Origin: an uncultured Collinsella sp.
Lineage (GTDB): Bacteria > Actinomycetota > Coriobacteriia > Coriobacteriales > Coriobacteriaceae
Assembly: GCA_959602875.1 (NCBI GenBank)
Contig: CAUGVQ010000056.1
Span: forward strand, 1-13,147
Direction of reading: 5' to 3'
DNA: 13,147 nt
A program made the position numbers and the translations under genes. Within the stretch, counting starts at the first letter, position 1. Each line of letters opens with the position of its first letter. Below the pieces are notes generated by a model. It did not search any database, had not been told where the DNA came from, and saw only the letters and a list, made by a program, of their open reading frames with translations. Positions 6,187 to 12,917 of this stretch are shown one piece after another.

Positions 6187-6352
6187 GCGGCACCCATTAT
6201 GCCGGGCCTCTCCGGCGGCTTTGCGCGCAGGTGTTGTAACGATATCCCCATGAACGAACATAATCTGAGCACGAACGCGCGCGCTGCGCACATCGCCCGC
6301 GCGCGCACCGGGTAAGATAAGACGGCACGAAAACGACGGCGAAAGGACCCTC
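6187..6352 (+). promoter_or_regulatory. Divergent intergenic region before the lipoprotein gene
   Basis: This stretch separates two divergent genes. For the plus-strand lipoprotein there is a GAAAGGA ribosome site 5-6 bases before the ATG. A TAAGAT box at about 6313-6318 (in GGGTAAGATAAG) could be a -10, with no clear -35. An alternating GC stretch (about 6277-6306) lies just upstream. I see no small gene here. Confidence 0.3.
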
Positions 6353-7264
6353 ATGACCGCCCGTGTCACCGCACGCATCGGCGCCGTGCTCGCCCTCGCC
6401 TGCCTTATGGGCGTAACCGGCTGCTCGGCAGCGGCGCCGGCAACCTCGGGGAGCGGCACCGCCAGCGCCGCCCGCAACATCAGCGAGGAGGATGCCATGT
6501 TTGAGAGCGAGGCCCTCGTCATCGCCTCCGACGAGGCCGGCCTTCTGTTTATTGATACCGAGACAGAGACCCCCTATACGCCCGGCGACCTCGCGCAGGC
6601 GCGCATTGTGGACGTGAACGGCGAGGAAATCTCTGCATCTGACCTTGTGCGCGGCAACCTGGTGCGCGTGGTTGGCAACGGCATCATGCTCGAGAGCTAC
6701 CCCGCGCAGTACCCCGGCATCTCTGAGGTTGAGGTGCTAAAGACCGGTTCTGCCGCCGACGCCGACCCTTACAACGAACTCGTGGCACAGCTGCGCCCCA
6801 CCAAGGACCCGGCCGAGCCACCCTACGCCGCCCTCTCCTACCGCACCGATGACGCTGCGGTAACCGTTGCGCTCACGCTTGTTAGCTCCACGTGGCGGGC
6901 GACCGGCGATGGGGCGGACGCAACGGACGGGCATTCCGCGTCCGCCGTCGCGCTGGCGCCGGACGCTCTTGCGGACGCGCGAATTCCCCATGCGCTCGAG
7001 GCAGCTATCGAGCTTGGCACCCCGGCGACGGCGGTGCACACGGTGCGTTGGAACGAGAGCGACCTCGCCCGTGCGGCCGAGGCAGCCGGCGGCTACGCAG
7101 CGCTTGCCGAGGACCAGCCCGGCGAGGAGGTCGCCGTCTCCATCGCGGACGGCACCGCGTCGCTTACCATCGAACCCGGCTGGCGCTACGCGCTTACGGC
7201 AGCGTTTGCCGACGGCGAGGTCACATACGCCTTCACCGTTACCGAGCCGGGCGCCGGCGCCTAA
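6353..7264 (+). CDS. Lipoprotein with DUF3221/YobA-like N-terminal domain
   Basis: A 303-residue exported lipoprotein. The signal peptide (MTARVTARIGAVLALACLMG, 1-20) ends in a lipobox VTGC, with Cys24 the lipidated residue. Residues about 50-130 resemble the small OB-like domain DUF3221 (YobA type): a hydrophobic strand LVIASDEAGLLFID, a central DLVRGNLVRVVGNGIM, and the ESYPAQYPGISEVEVL ending that is typical of that family. Residues about 150-300 are a second region with strand-like segments (YAALSYRTDDAAVTVALTLVSS; GWRYALTAAFADGEVTYAFTV) that suggest a beta-sandwich. I cannot name it. Function is unknown. It diverges from the aminotransferase operon and is followed by an unknown small gene after 56 bases. 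The DUF3221 match is from motif memory, not a search. Confidence 0.82.
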   Translation: MTARVTARIGAVLALACLMGVTGCSAAAPATSGSGTASAARNISEEDAMFESEALVIASDEAGLLFIDTETETPYTPGDLAQARIVDVNGEEISASDLVRGNLVRVVGNGIMLESYPAQYPGISEVEVLKTGSAADADPYNELVAQLRPTKDPAEPPYAALSYRTDDAAVTVALTLVSSTWRATGDGADATDGHSASAVALAPDALADARIPHALEAAIELGTPATAVHTVRWNESDLARAAEAAGGYAALAEDQPGEEVAVSIADGTASLTIEPGWRYALTAAFADGEVTYAFTVTEPGAGA

Positions 7265-7320
7265 CCGCCCGACCCGACCGTCGCCCCAGCTACCCCATCT
7301 GACCCTCAGGGAGCATCATC

Positions 7321-7575
7321 ATGCAGTTCCAAAACTTTCAAGCCGAGGCCTTCGGCGATCTCCAGCGCCTCGTGGACAGCCTCTTTACCGGCCGCGACGC
7401 CGTGGAGCGCCTCGATGTGATTGTGCAGGCCGAGCTTGTGGACCTCGACGCCGACCTTATCGAAGTCGTGAACCTCTTGCCACCCGGCCGCTACAGCCGC
7501 CAGCGCCTCTGCGACCAGCTCAACTCTGCGCTCGCCGCGCACGGCTGGGGCGCCACATACGGAACGGTGGAGTAA
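7321..7575 (+). CDS. Small protein of unknown function (84 residues)
   Basis: I do not recognise this family. The protein is soluble and acidic, with no signal or membrane segment. It has an amphipathic first half (FGDLQRLVDSLFTGRDAVERL) and a compact C-terminal part with LPPGRYSRQRLCDQLNSAL and a Gly/Tyr-rich end (HGWGATYGTVE). Reasons to believe it is real: AGGGAG 7 bases before the ATG, codon use like its neighbours, a clean position 56 bases after the lipoprotein and a strong hairpin right after its stop. The downstream gene (nhaA) is convergent, so this is probably the last gene of the lipoprotein transcript. The NLLPPGRYSRQRLCDQLN segment looks conserved-domain-like and suggests a small regulatory or structural role, but nothing more can be said. 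Confidence 0.75.
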   Translation: MQFQNFQAEAFGDLQRLVDSLFTGRDAVERLDVIVQAELVDLDADLIEVVNLLPPGRYSRQRLCDQLNSALAAHGWGATYGTVE

Positions 7576-7585
7576 GACGCCTTAG

Positions 7586-7643
7586 AGGAAACCAAGTTTA
7601 CCCGCGTTTTTTGGCCTTATTTCGCGGTTAAACTTGGTTTCCT
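7586..7643. repeat. Long inverted repeat between convergent genes
   Basis: A 21-bp inverted repeat: left arm 7586-7606 (begins AGGAAACCAAG, ends CCGCG), right arm 7623-7643 (begins CGCGG, ends TTGGTTTCCT). There is one mismatch (7601 C opposite 7628 T), and a 16-base T-rich loop starts with TTTTTT (7607-7612). The element is AT-richer than its surroundings. It sits between the 84-residue gene (ends 7575) and nhaA (ends 7686), which converge. A bidirectional terminator is the simplest reading. However, neither flank has a U-run after the stem, because the T-run is inside the loop. A palindromic intergenic repeat or a remnant of a small mobile element are alternatives. Confidence 0.8.
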
Positions 7644-7685
7644 GATGGCGAGCGGCAAAATCCGCAGTGAAGTCACGCGGTAAGA

Positions 7686-9125
7686 TTACGCCGCGCGTTT
7701 ACGGCATGCGAAGTGCATGTAGACAAGCCCGATGAGCGCGGCAGAGACCGAGCCGGCAAGAATGGCCGTCTTAGCGGCCAGAAGCTCGGCGGGAATCTGT
7801 GTGAAGGCCAGGCCGGCGATAAGAATCGACATGGTGAAGCCAATGCCGCCCAGAATACCCACGCCCACGATGTGGCGCATCCCCACGCCTGTGGGAAGAT
7901 CGGCCACATGGGTCTTAACCAAAAGGAACGTCATGCCTGCGATGCCGAGCGGCTTGCCGAGGAGCATACCCGCGTACACACCGATCGCAACGGGATCGAA
8001 CACGAGCGAGAGCGGGTCGACCCCCACGAGACGGACCTGCGCGTTCACAAAGGCAAAGATGGGCAGGATAAGGAAATTCACCGGCGTGGCGATGTAGTGC
8101 TCGAGGCGCTGCAGGGGCGGCGTCACCCGATGCATAACACGCTCCACCCCGTGAGCGGCGTGGGTGAAGTCATGCTGGCCGAGGATGTGCGCCTCGTCGT
8201 CAAAGCGGTCGTCGAGCTCGGGGAGCTTCGTGCCCAGCCAGCCCACGAGCTCGGAGGCGATGATGTCGGAGCGGGCGGGAATGGTAAACGCCAAGATCAC
8301 GCCGGCGAGCGTAGCATGGATGCCCGACTGGAACAGGCAGAACCACAGCACGAGGCCGAGCGCCAGATAAGGCGCCAGGCGGAAGTGGCGCCGCACGTTG
8401 AGCAGGACGAGAAGCCCCGTCACCACCGCGGCGGCGGCGAGCCAGCCCAGATGCGGCGCGTGGCCGTAGAACAGGGCGATCGCGGCGATGGCAAGAAGGT
8501 CGTCGGCGATGGCGAGCGTCGAGAAGAAGACCTTGAGCGCTGGCGGCACGCGGCTACCCAGAAGCGAGAGCACGCCGAGGGCAAAGGCGATATCGGTCGC
8601 CATGGGGATGGCCCAGCCGTAGACCGCGCCGCCCCGGTTGATGAAGCCGTAGATGCACGCAGGCACGACCACGCCGCCCACCGCGGCGAGCATCGGCAGA
8701 AGCGCCTGGCGCGGGCGACGGAGCTCGCCCACCGTCATCTCGTACTTGAGCTCAATGCCCACGAGCAAGAAGAAGATCGACATCAAAAAGTCGTTCACAA
8801 AGAGCTCCACGCTGAGCGAGAAGCTCCACGGGCCAAACGCGATGGCGACCGGCTCCTGCAAAAACGCATGCACCGCATCGTAGGCGGGCGTGTTGGCGCA
8901 GATGACCGCCGCAACAGCGGCCACGATCATAACGAGGGCCGAGATGGTGCCGTTTCCGGTAATGCGCTCAAACGTGCTGCGGCGCTCGAGGCGACGGCGC
9001 TGCGCGGGCGTGATGAGCGACGCCGGTGCCGTGACACCCCCAACCGGAAGCTCCGCCGCAAGCGCCTTGCGCTCAACCGCCTTCACGGTCGGACGGGCGT
9101 TCTTGCGTACGGTACGCTTGGCCAT
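7686..9125 (-). CDS. nhaA: Na+/H+ antiporter NhaA
   Basis: A 479-residue inner-membrane antiporter that expels Na+ in exchange for H+, for pH and sodium balance. Signatures: FFLLVGIELKYEM (118-130), PMATDIAFALGVLSLLGSRVP (174-194) with Asp178 (E. coli Asp133), and AIADDLLA with Asp208-Asp209 (E. coli Asp163/Asp164, the ion-binding pair). SGIHATLAGVILAFTIP (267-283), LEHYIATPVNFLILPIFAF (341-359), GKPLGI with Lys391 (matching E. coli Lys300) and GIGFTMSI (427-434) follow. I start at the ATG 9123-9125. AAGAAAGG is 12 bases upstream, a little far. A longer in-frame ORF to 9248 would cross a terminator and has an unlikely N-terminus. Against the 388-residue E. coli protein it has a basic N-terminal extension of about 50 residues and an acidic/His-containing insertion at about 300-335. 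Confidence 0.93.
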   Translation of the reverse strand: MAKRTVRKNARPTVKAVERKALAAELPVGGVTAPASLITPAQRRRLERRSTFERITGNGTISALVMIVAAVAAVICANTPAYDAVHAFLQEPVAIAFGPWSFSLSVELFVNDFLMSIFFLLVGIELKYEMTVGELRRPRQALLPMLAAVGGVVVPACIYGFINRGGAVYGWAIPMATDIAFALGVLSLLGSRVPPALKVFFSTLAIADDLLAIAAIALFYGHAPHLGWLAAAAVVTGLLVLLNVRRHFRLAPYLALGLVLWFCLFQSGIHATLAGVILAFTIPARSDIIASELVGWLGTKLPELDDRFDDEAHILGQHDFTHAAHGVERVMHRVTPPLQRLEHYIATPVNFLILPIFAFVNAQVRLVGVDPLSLVFDPVAIGVYAGMLLGKPLGIAGMTFLLVKTHVADLPTGVGMRHIVGVGILGGIGFTMSILIAGLAFTQIPAELLAAKTAILAGSVSAALIGLVYMHFACRKRAA

Positions 9126-9203
9126 GTCGAGCTGCCGCCTTTCTTCTTGGATGGGACCTGCGTCCCCTTTACATACATCGCGCCGCCATAAAGGCCGCGC
9201 TTC

Positions 9204-9232
9204 AAAAAAGACGAGGCACGCGGGGCGCCTCG
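9204..9232 (-). terminator. Intrinsic terminator of ppaC
   Basis: CGAGGC (9212-9217) and GCCTCG (9227-9232) form a 6-bp stem with a 9-base loop. On the minus strand the hairpin is followed by CTTTTTT, read from the AAAAAA at 9204-9209. On the plus strand a TTTTT run (9235-9239) follows instead, so it can work both ways. The upstream minus-strand gene is ppaC, about 110 bases away. Those 110 bases (9233-9341) hold no gene that I can support. Confidence 0.75.
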
Positions 9233-9341
9233 CCTTTTTGTGTTGCATATATTGTTACCCAACCCGTGCCGTTTCAGCAGGGTCTTGCCAAGCGCATCCA
9301 GACCAAATCCACAGGTCCGCGCGCACCGTATGCGTTGCGCG

Positions 9342-10277
9342 TTACTCGGCAGCAGCGAGGATGGGAGCTGCGACCTGCTTCTTGCGCGAAAGCACGCCGG
9401 GGCACCAGACGCCCTCGGCCTCGTCGGTGATGCCGAGGCCCTTCTGAGCGATGGCGGTGTCACCCTCGAGGAGTACCTGAGAGCCCTCCTCCATGATGTC
9501 GGTCACGCAGAGCACGATACCGTCGGCACCCTTATCGGCCTGATAGGCGCGCATGGCCTCGCGGATCTCGGGCACCATGCCGAGCGCGCGGGACTTATCG
9601 ACCGTCTCATACTGGCCGATGAGGAGCTTCTTGCCGCCAACCTCAAAGAGTTTGATGTCGTTGCCGACCATCTGCTCGGGCGTGAAGGAGCCGGACGGAC
9701 GGGAGAGGAAGACCTCCATGCCAAACTTGACCGGATCGACGCCAAGCTGCTCGCCGAGCGCAGCCGCCACAACGCGGTCGACCGCGGTGGTGGTGGGGCT
9801 CTTGAGCATGAGGGTGTCGGTCATCATGGCTGCGAGCAGGCACTTAGCCTGAGCGTCCGTGGGCTTCTGGCCAAGAACGTCAAAGAGCTTGGTGACGATG
9901 GTGCAGCTCGAACCCCAGGGCATGGCCACGATGGTGAGCGGGGCGGCTGTGGTGAAATCGCCAAAGCGATGGTGATCGATCACGCCAACGACCTGAGCGT
10001 TCTCGATACCGGCAACGGTCTGGCCGACCTCGTTGTGGTCGGTCAAGATTACCTGCTGCGGCTCGTCGGCGGCGGGAATCTCCTCAAGGAGCGCCGGCTC
10101 ATCGATGCCAAGGTCGCCAAGGAGCTTGGCGGTCTCAGCCGGCAGCGGACCCAGACGACGGGCCTCGTAGGTGTCGCCGTTGTAGTTCACCTGGTTCAGG
10201 AGCTGGGAGAGAACGACCGCCGACATGATGGCGTCGTTATCGGGGTTGAGGTGTCCGAAGACGAGAACATTGCTCAT
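9342..10277 (-). CDS. ppaC: Manganese-dependent inorganic pyrophosphatase (family II)
   Basis: A 311-residue cytoplasmic enzyme of the DHH phosphoesterase superfamily that hydrolyses pyrophosphate to two phosphates and so pulls biosynthetic reactions forward. Metal-site residues match B. subtilis PpaC in order: FGHLNPDNDAI gives His9, Asp13 and Asp15. LTDHNE gives Asp80, VIDHH gives Asp101-His102-His103 and MTDT gives Asp154. PWGSSCTIV (120-128) joins the two lobes. The C-terminal DHHA2 domain ends in GVLSRKKQVAAPI (295-307), with the substrate-binding Ser-Arg-Lys. Position 10 is Leu and 14 is Asn, where HKNPDTD or HQNPDSD is usual, a mild variation outside the metal ligands. AAGGGG lies 7 bases before the ATG. 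It is a single-gene unit, flanked by terminators. Confidence 0.96.
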   Translation of the reverse strand: MSNVLVFGHLNPDNDAIMSAVVLSQLLNQVNYNGDTYEARRLGPLPAETAKLLGDLGIDEPALLEEIPAADEPQQVILTDHNEVGQTVAGIENAQVVGVIDHHRFGDFTTAAPLTIVAMPWGSSCTIVTKLFDVLGQKPTDAQAKCLLAAMMTDTLMLKSPTTTAVDRVVAAALGEQLGVDPVKFGMEVFLSRPSGSFTPEQMVGNDIKLFEVGGKKLLIGQYETVDKSRALGMVPEIREAMRAYQADKGADGIVLCVTDIMEEGSQVLLEGDTAIAQKGLGITDEAEGVWCPGVLSRKKQVAAPILAAAE

Positions 10278-10325
10278 GGATGAGCCCCTTTCTGATGCGT
10301 ATCGCCAGATATCCCTATCTTAGCG

Positions 10326-10353
10326 AAAAGCGCCGCCCCGGACAGGGCGGCGC
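10326..10353 (-). terminator. Intrinsic terminator of the ROK kinase gene
   Basis: A perfect 9-bp stem, GCGCCGCCC (10330-10338) with GGGCGGCGC (10345-10353), and a 6-base loop. On the minus strand TTTT follows (from AAAA, 10326-10329). A plus-strand A-run on the far side (10355-10359) is typical of such terminators. It lies about 52 bases after the ROK stop and about 50 before the ppaC start, so the ppaC promoter must be squeezed into 10278-10325, where I see only a weak TAAGAT box. Confidence 0.85.
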
Positions 10354-10404
10354 CAAAAACGATGCGGATATGCGCAGGCGCAAGCCGCGCACGGGCGACT
10401 GCTA

Positions 10405-11364
10405 CTAGGCCTCGCGGCTCGCACGAAGGGCAACGTATGCCGCACCGATGATACCGGCGTCGTTGCCGAGGGTCGCGACCTCGATGGGCGTTTCCTTGCT
10501 CACCTTGAGGGCGCGGTCGGCAAACTTCTTGCGCAGCGTCTCCAGGTACACGTCGGAGGAGGCGGAAGCGCCGCCGCCGAGGACGTAGATCTCGGGGTCG
10601 ACCACAGCGGAGATGGTCGTGAGGCCGAGGGAGAGGTAGTCGGTCATGGTCTCCATGGCCTCGAGCGCGACCTCGTCACCCTCGCGGCAAAGCTGGAAGA
10701 CGGTGCGGGAGTCACTGGAGCCGGAAAGCTCGTGCGGCTCGACGCCGTGGGCCTTGCAGGCGCGCAGGTAGTTGGTGACCACGCCAGAGGCGGAAGCGTA
10801 CTGCTCGAGGCAGCCACGGCGACCGCAACCGCAGGTCTCGGTCTCGTCGGGGTTCACCGTGATGTGGCCAATCTCGCCACCCGCACCAAAGGCGCCACCG
10901 ATGACATCGCCGTTGACAACCACGCCACCGCCGAGGCCGGTACCGATGGTCACCATGACCATGCTGTCACGACCCTGAGCGCTACCGCGCCAAAGCTCGC
11001 CCATGGCAGCGGCGTTGGCGTCGTTAACGTAGCGAACCGCCGCCTCCGGGCAATGGCCCTCGAGCGCCGCCTTGAGCGCGGGAGGATCGATCTCGATATT
11101 GGCGGCAAGCGTGATCTCACCCGAGGAGGGAACGGGGCAGGGCACGGCGAGGCCGACGCCCTTGACCGCGACCGCCGTGGCGTCCGCACCGGCAACGAGC
11201 TGATCGATGCCCGAAATGACCGCGTTAAAGCCCGCCTCATCGGTAAGCGGCGGCGTGGGCACGCTGATTTTGCCCAGAAGCTCGCCGTTCTCGTTGAAGA
11301 GACCCTCCTTGACGGAGGTGCCTCCCACGTCGATACCAATGTAGAGCTTGATATCGTCCGCCAT
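10405..11364 (-). CDS. ROK-family sugar kinase, probable glucokinase
   Basis: A 319-residue cytoplasmic ATP-dependent sugar kinase of the ROK family. The phosphate loop is IDVGGTSVK (11-19). NDANAAAMGE (114-123) carries the catalytic-base Asp115. IGTGLGGGVVVNG (140-152) is the adenosine/phosphate region. GEIGH (163-167) ends in His167, a zinc ligand and sugar contact. The ROK zinc motif CGCGRRGCLEQYAS has Cys178, Cys180 and Cys185, and VLGGG (261-265) is near the C-terminus. The segment LAANIEIDPPALKAALEG, where many glucokinases have a Trp before the sugar site, lacks that Trp, so the sugar could differ (glucose, N-acetyl-sugar or mannose). AAAGGGG lies 6 bases before the ATG. It is a single-gene unit with its own terminator. 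No sugar transporter or ROK repressor is next to it. Confidence 0.9.
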   Translation of the reverse strand: MADDIKLYIGIDVGGTSVKEGLFNENGELLGKISVPTPPLTDEAGFNAVISGIDQLVAGADATAVAVKGVGLAVPCPVPSSGEITLAANIEIDPPALKAALEGHCPEAAVRYVNDANAAAMGELWRGSAQGRDSMVMVTIGTGLGGGVVVNGDVIGGAFGAGGEIGHITVNPDETETCGCGRRGCLEQYASASGVVTNYLRACKAHGVEPHELSGSSDSRTVFQLCREGDEVALEAMETMTDYLSLGLTTISAVVDPEIYVLGGGASASSDVYLETLRKKFADRALKVSKETPIEVATLGNDAGIIGAAYVALRASREA

Positions 11365-11448
11365 GTGAATCCCCTTTCATTGCCAAGGACGCCGCGCGTC
11401 CGGCGCCCCGCATCCGTATGCCGTCTCCGATTGTGGCACAGCACTCGC

Positions 11449-11475
11449 GTGAACGGGAGATGTTTCCGGTGAACG
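11449..11475. repeat. Two GTGAACG copies 20 bases apart
   Basis: GTGAACG occurs at 11449-11455 and 11469-11475, start to start 20 bases, about two helical turns. Such spacing suits a dimeric or paired regulator site, upstream of the ROK gene start (11364) and next to the TATACT box at 11484. On length alone this could be chance. I do not recognise the motif. Confidence 0.35.
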
Positions 11476-11483
11476 CTGTCAAC

Positions 11484-11590
11484 TATACTTAGAGAGGTAC
11501 CAGCGAAGCCCGGGGCTGTTAACCGGAGCGGGCGGCGCAGGTATTACCGACTAGAGAGCCCGGTGGCACCCGGGCTCTACGTATCTTCTT
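11484..11590 (+). ncRNA. Possible short plus-strand RNA ending in a strong hairpin
   Basis: This is tentative. TATACT at 11484-11489 could be a plus-strand -10 box, with no convincing -35. The expected start (about 11496) falls exactly at a stem-loop: GGT..CAGC (11496-11504) with GCTG..ACC (11515-11524) and a 2x2 internal loop. A 9-bp hairpin follows, AGAGCCCGG (11555-11563) with CCGGGCTCT (11570-11578), then ACGTATCTTCTT. The hairpin loop with its flanks contains TGGCACC, like the T-box TGGNACC, preceded by ACTAG. The upstream part is too short for a full T-box, and the only gene downstream on this strand would be antisense to brnQ. The hairpin may simply terminate brnQ on the minus strand, but no U-run follows on that side. 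Confidence 0.2.
11555..11578. terminator. Strong hairpin at the 3' side of brnQ
   Basis: A perfect 9-bp stem with a 6-base loop begins 11 bases after the brnQ stop. It is well placed to end brnQ transcription on the minus strand, although only CTAGTCGG follows it there. On the plus strand a moderately U-rich ACGTATCTTCTT follows. Direction is therefore unclear. Confidence 0.5.
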
Positions 11591-12914
11591 AGCGACGCTT
11601 GCCAGGCGCGGACAGGCAGACGCCGAGCACCATTCCCGCAACGGCGAGCAAAACCCAGCCGAGCCCCATATCGGCAAACGGCAAGGCGTCGAAGATGACC
11701 CAGACGCCGGGCACAAAGGCGTCACGCAGGCTCACCGCAACGCTCGAGACACCCACAAGCCCAACGGTCACGGGCAACGTGAGCGGATAGGCGTCGAGCA
11801 CGCGGTGCGCCATGCCGCCAATGACGAGCACGATCGCCACCGGGTAGAGAGCGTTCAGGAGCGGAACGGAAAAGGCGAGAATGGCATCGAGCCCAAAGTT
11901 GGAGACGGCGCATGAAAACGCTGCAAACCCAATCGCCCAGGTGCGGTAGGGCACGCGGGGCAGCTCCTCGGCAAAATAGGTGCCGCAGCAGCTGATGAGG
12001 CCGGTGCACACATTCAGGCACGCAAGCAGAAAAATCGCCGCGACGACCGCCGTGCCGAGCACGCCGTAGTGCATCGTGGCGGACGCCGTGATGACCTCGG
12101 CGCCGTTGGTCGCCCCCGCAAGCGTGGCGGAGAGGTCAAAGCCCACCACCGCGAGGCCGCCGTAGATTGCCATCATGAGCACGCCGGCGATGACGCCCGC
12201 GCGGCACACCTCGCGCATGACGCCGCCCGTATCGGTCACGCCGAGGTTGCGGATGTTCGTAGCGATCACAAGGCCAAAGGTGAGCGAGGCGAGCAGATCC
12301 ATCGTCTGGTACCCGGTGAGAAAGCCCTGCACCGCCGCGTTGGCATCGTAGGGCGCAACCGGCGCGGGCGCCGCTTGGACCTGCCCGGTAGCGAGCGACA
12401 CAAGCGACGGCACAACCACGCCCACGATGAGCAGGATAAGCGCGGGGCCCGTCACGCGGCCGAGCAGACGCGTGAGGCGCCCGGGGTGCATGGCGAGCAT
12501 GAAGGAAAGCGCAAAGAACGCAACGGAGAACGCGAGGCGCGCCACCTCGACGGAGATGCCGGCGGGCAGCAGCGGGGCAAGCATCTCAAACGCCGTGGAC
12601 GAGGTGCGCGGGATGGCAAGGCACGGCCCGATGGCGAGATACACCGCCGCCACGAACACGCGGGAGAACACGGGATGCACGCGGTCGGCGAGCTCGCGCA
12701 CCGTGCCGGCGAGCGCCACCGCAACGATGCCGAGTACCGGCAGCCCCACGCCCGTGATAAAGAACCCAATGGTTGCGGGCAGTGTTGCCGCGCCCGCCTG
12801 CACGCCGAGCAACGGCGGCAGGATGAGGTTGCCCGCGCCAAAGAACATCGAGAAGAGCGTCGCGCCCACCATGAGGGTCGCTTTGGGGCTCAGCGCCTTT
12901 GCGTTGCCGGCCAT
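11589..12914 (-). CDS. brnQ: Branched-chain amino acid transporter BrnQ (LIVCS family)
   Basis: A 441-residue polytopic inner-membrane carrier that takes up leucine, isoleucine and valine with Na+ or H+. Family signatures in order: FSMFFGAGNLILPP (21-34), LAIGPCLAIPRTSSTAFE near 93-110, GYQTMDLLASLTFGLVI (200-216), and SNFGLDAILAFSVPLLNALYP toward the C-terminus. About 12 hydrophobic helices are visible. Length matches the family. The ATG stands only 3 bases after the stop of the upstream helicase gene, with an AAGGTGG-type site inside the last codons of that gene, so the two are co-translated. That link looks like gene packing rather than a shared task. A strong hairpin follows the stop codon. 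No T-box or other amino-acid-sensing leader is visible upstream, because the helicase coding region fills that space. Confidence 0.95.
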   Translation of the reverse strand: MAGNAKALSPKATLMVGATLFSMFFGAGNLILPPLLGVQAGAATLPATIGFFITGVGLPVLGIVAVALAGTVRELADRVHPVFSRVFVAAVYLAIGPCLAIPRTSSTAFEMLAPLLPAGISVEVARLAFSVAFFALSFMLAMHPGRLTRLLGRVTGPALILLIVGVVVPSLVSLATGQVQAAPAPVAPYDANAAVQGFLTGYQTMDLLASLTFGLVIATNIRNLGVTDTGGVMREVCRAGVIAGVLMMAIYGGLAVVGFDLSATLAGATNGAEVITASATMHYGVLGTAVVAAIFLLACLNVCTGLISCCGTYFAEELPRVPYRTWAIGFAAFSCAVSNFGLDAILAFSVPLLNALYPVAIVLVIGGMAHRVLDAYPLTLPVTVGLVGVSSVAVSLRDAFVPGVWVIFDALPFADMGLGWVLLAVAGMVLGVCLSAPGKRR

Positions 12915-12917
12915 GGT

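Noticed and set aside
4777..6315. 512-residue plus-strand frame opposite the aminotransferase
   Set aside because: It is a mirror of a confidently identified PLP enzyme. No ribosome site or family motif was seen.
7713..9191. 492-residue plus-strand frame opposite nhaA
   Set aside because: It is an antisense shadow of the hydrophobic nhaA gene: hydrophilic, His/Arg/Asp-rich, with no family resemblance.
9126..9248. Longer NhaA start at 9248
   Set aside because: The added sequence crosses the ppaC terminator hairpin and does not look like protein. The ATG at 9125 is preceded by a plausible ribosome site.
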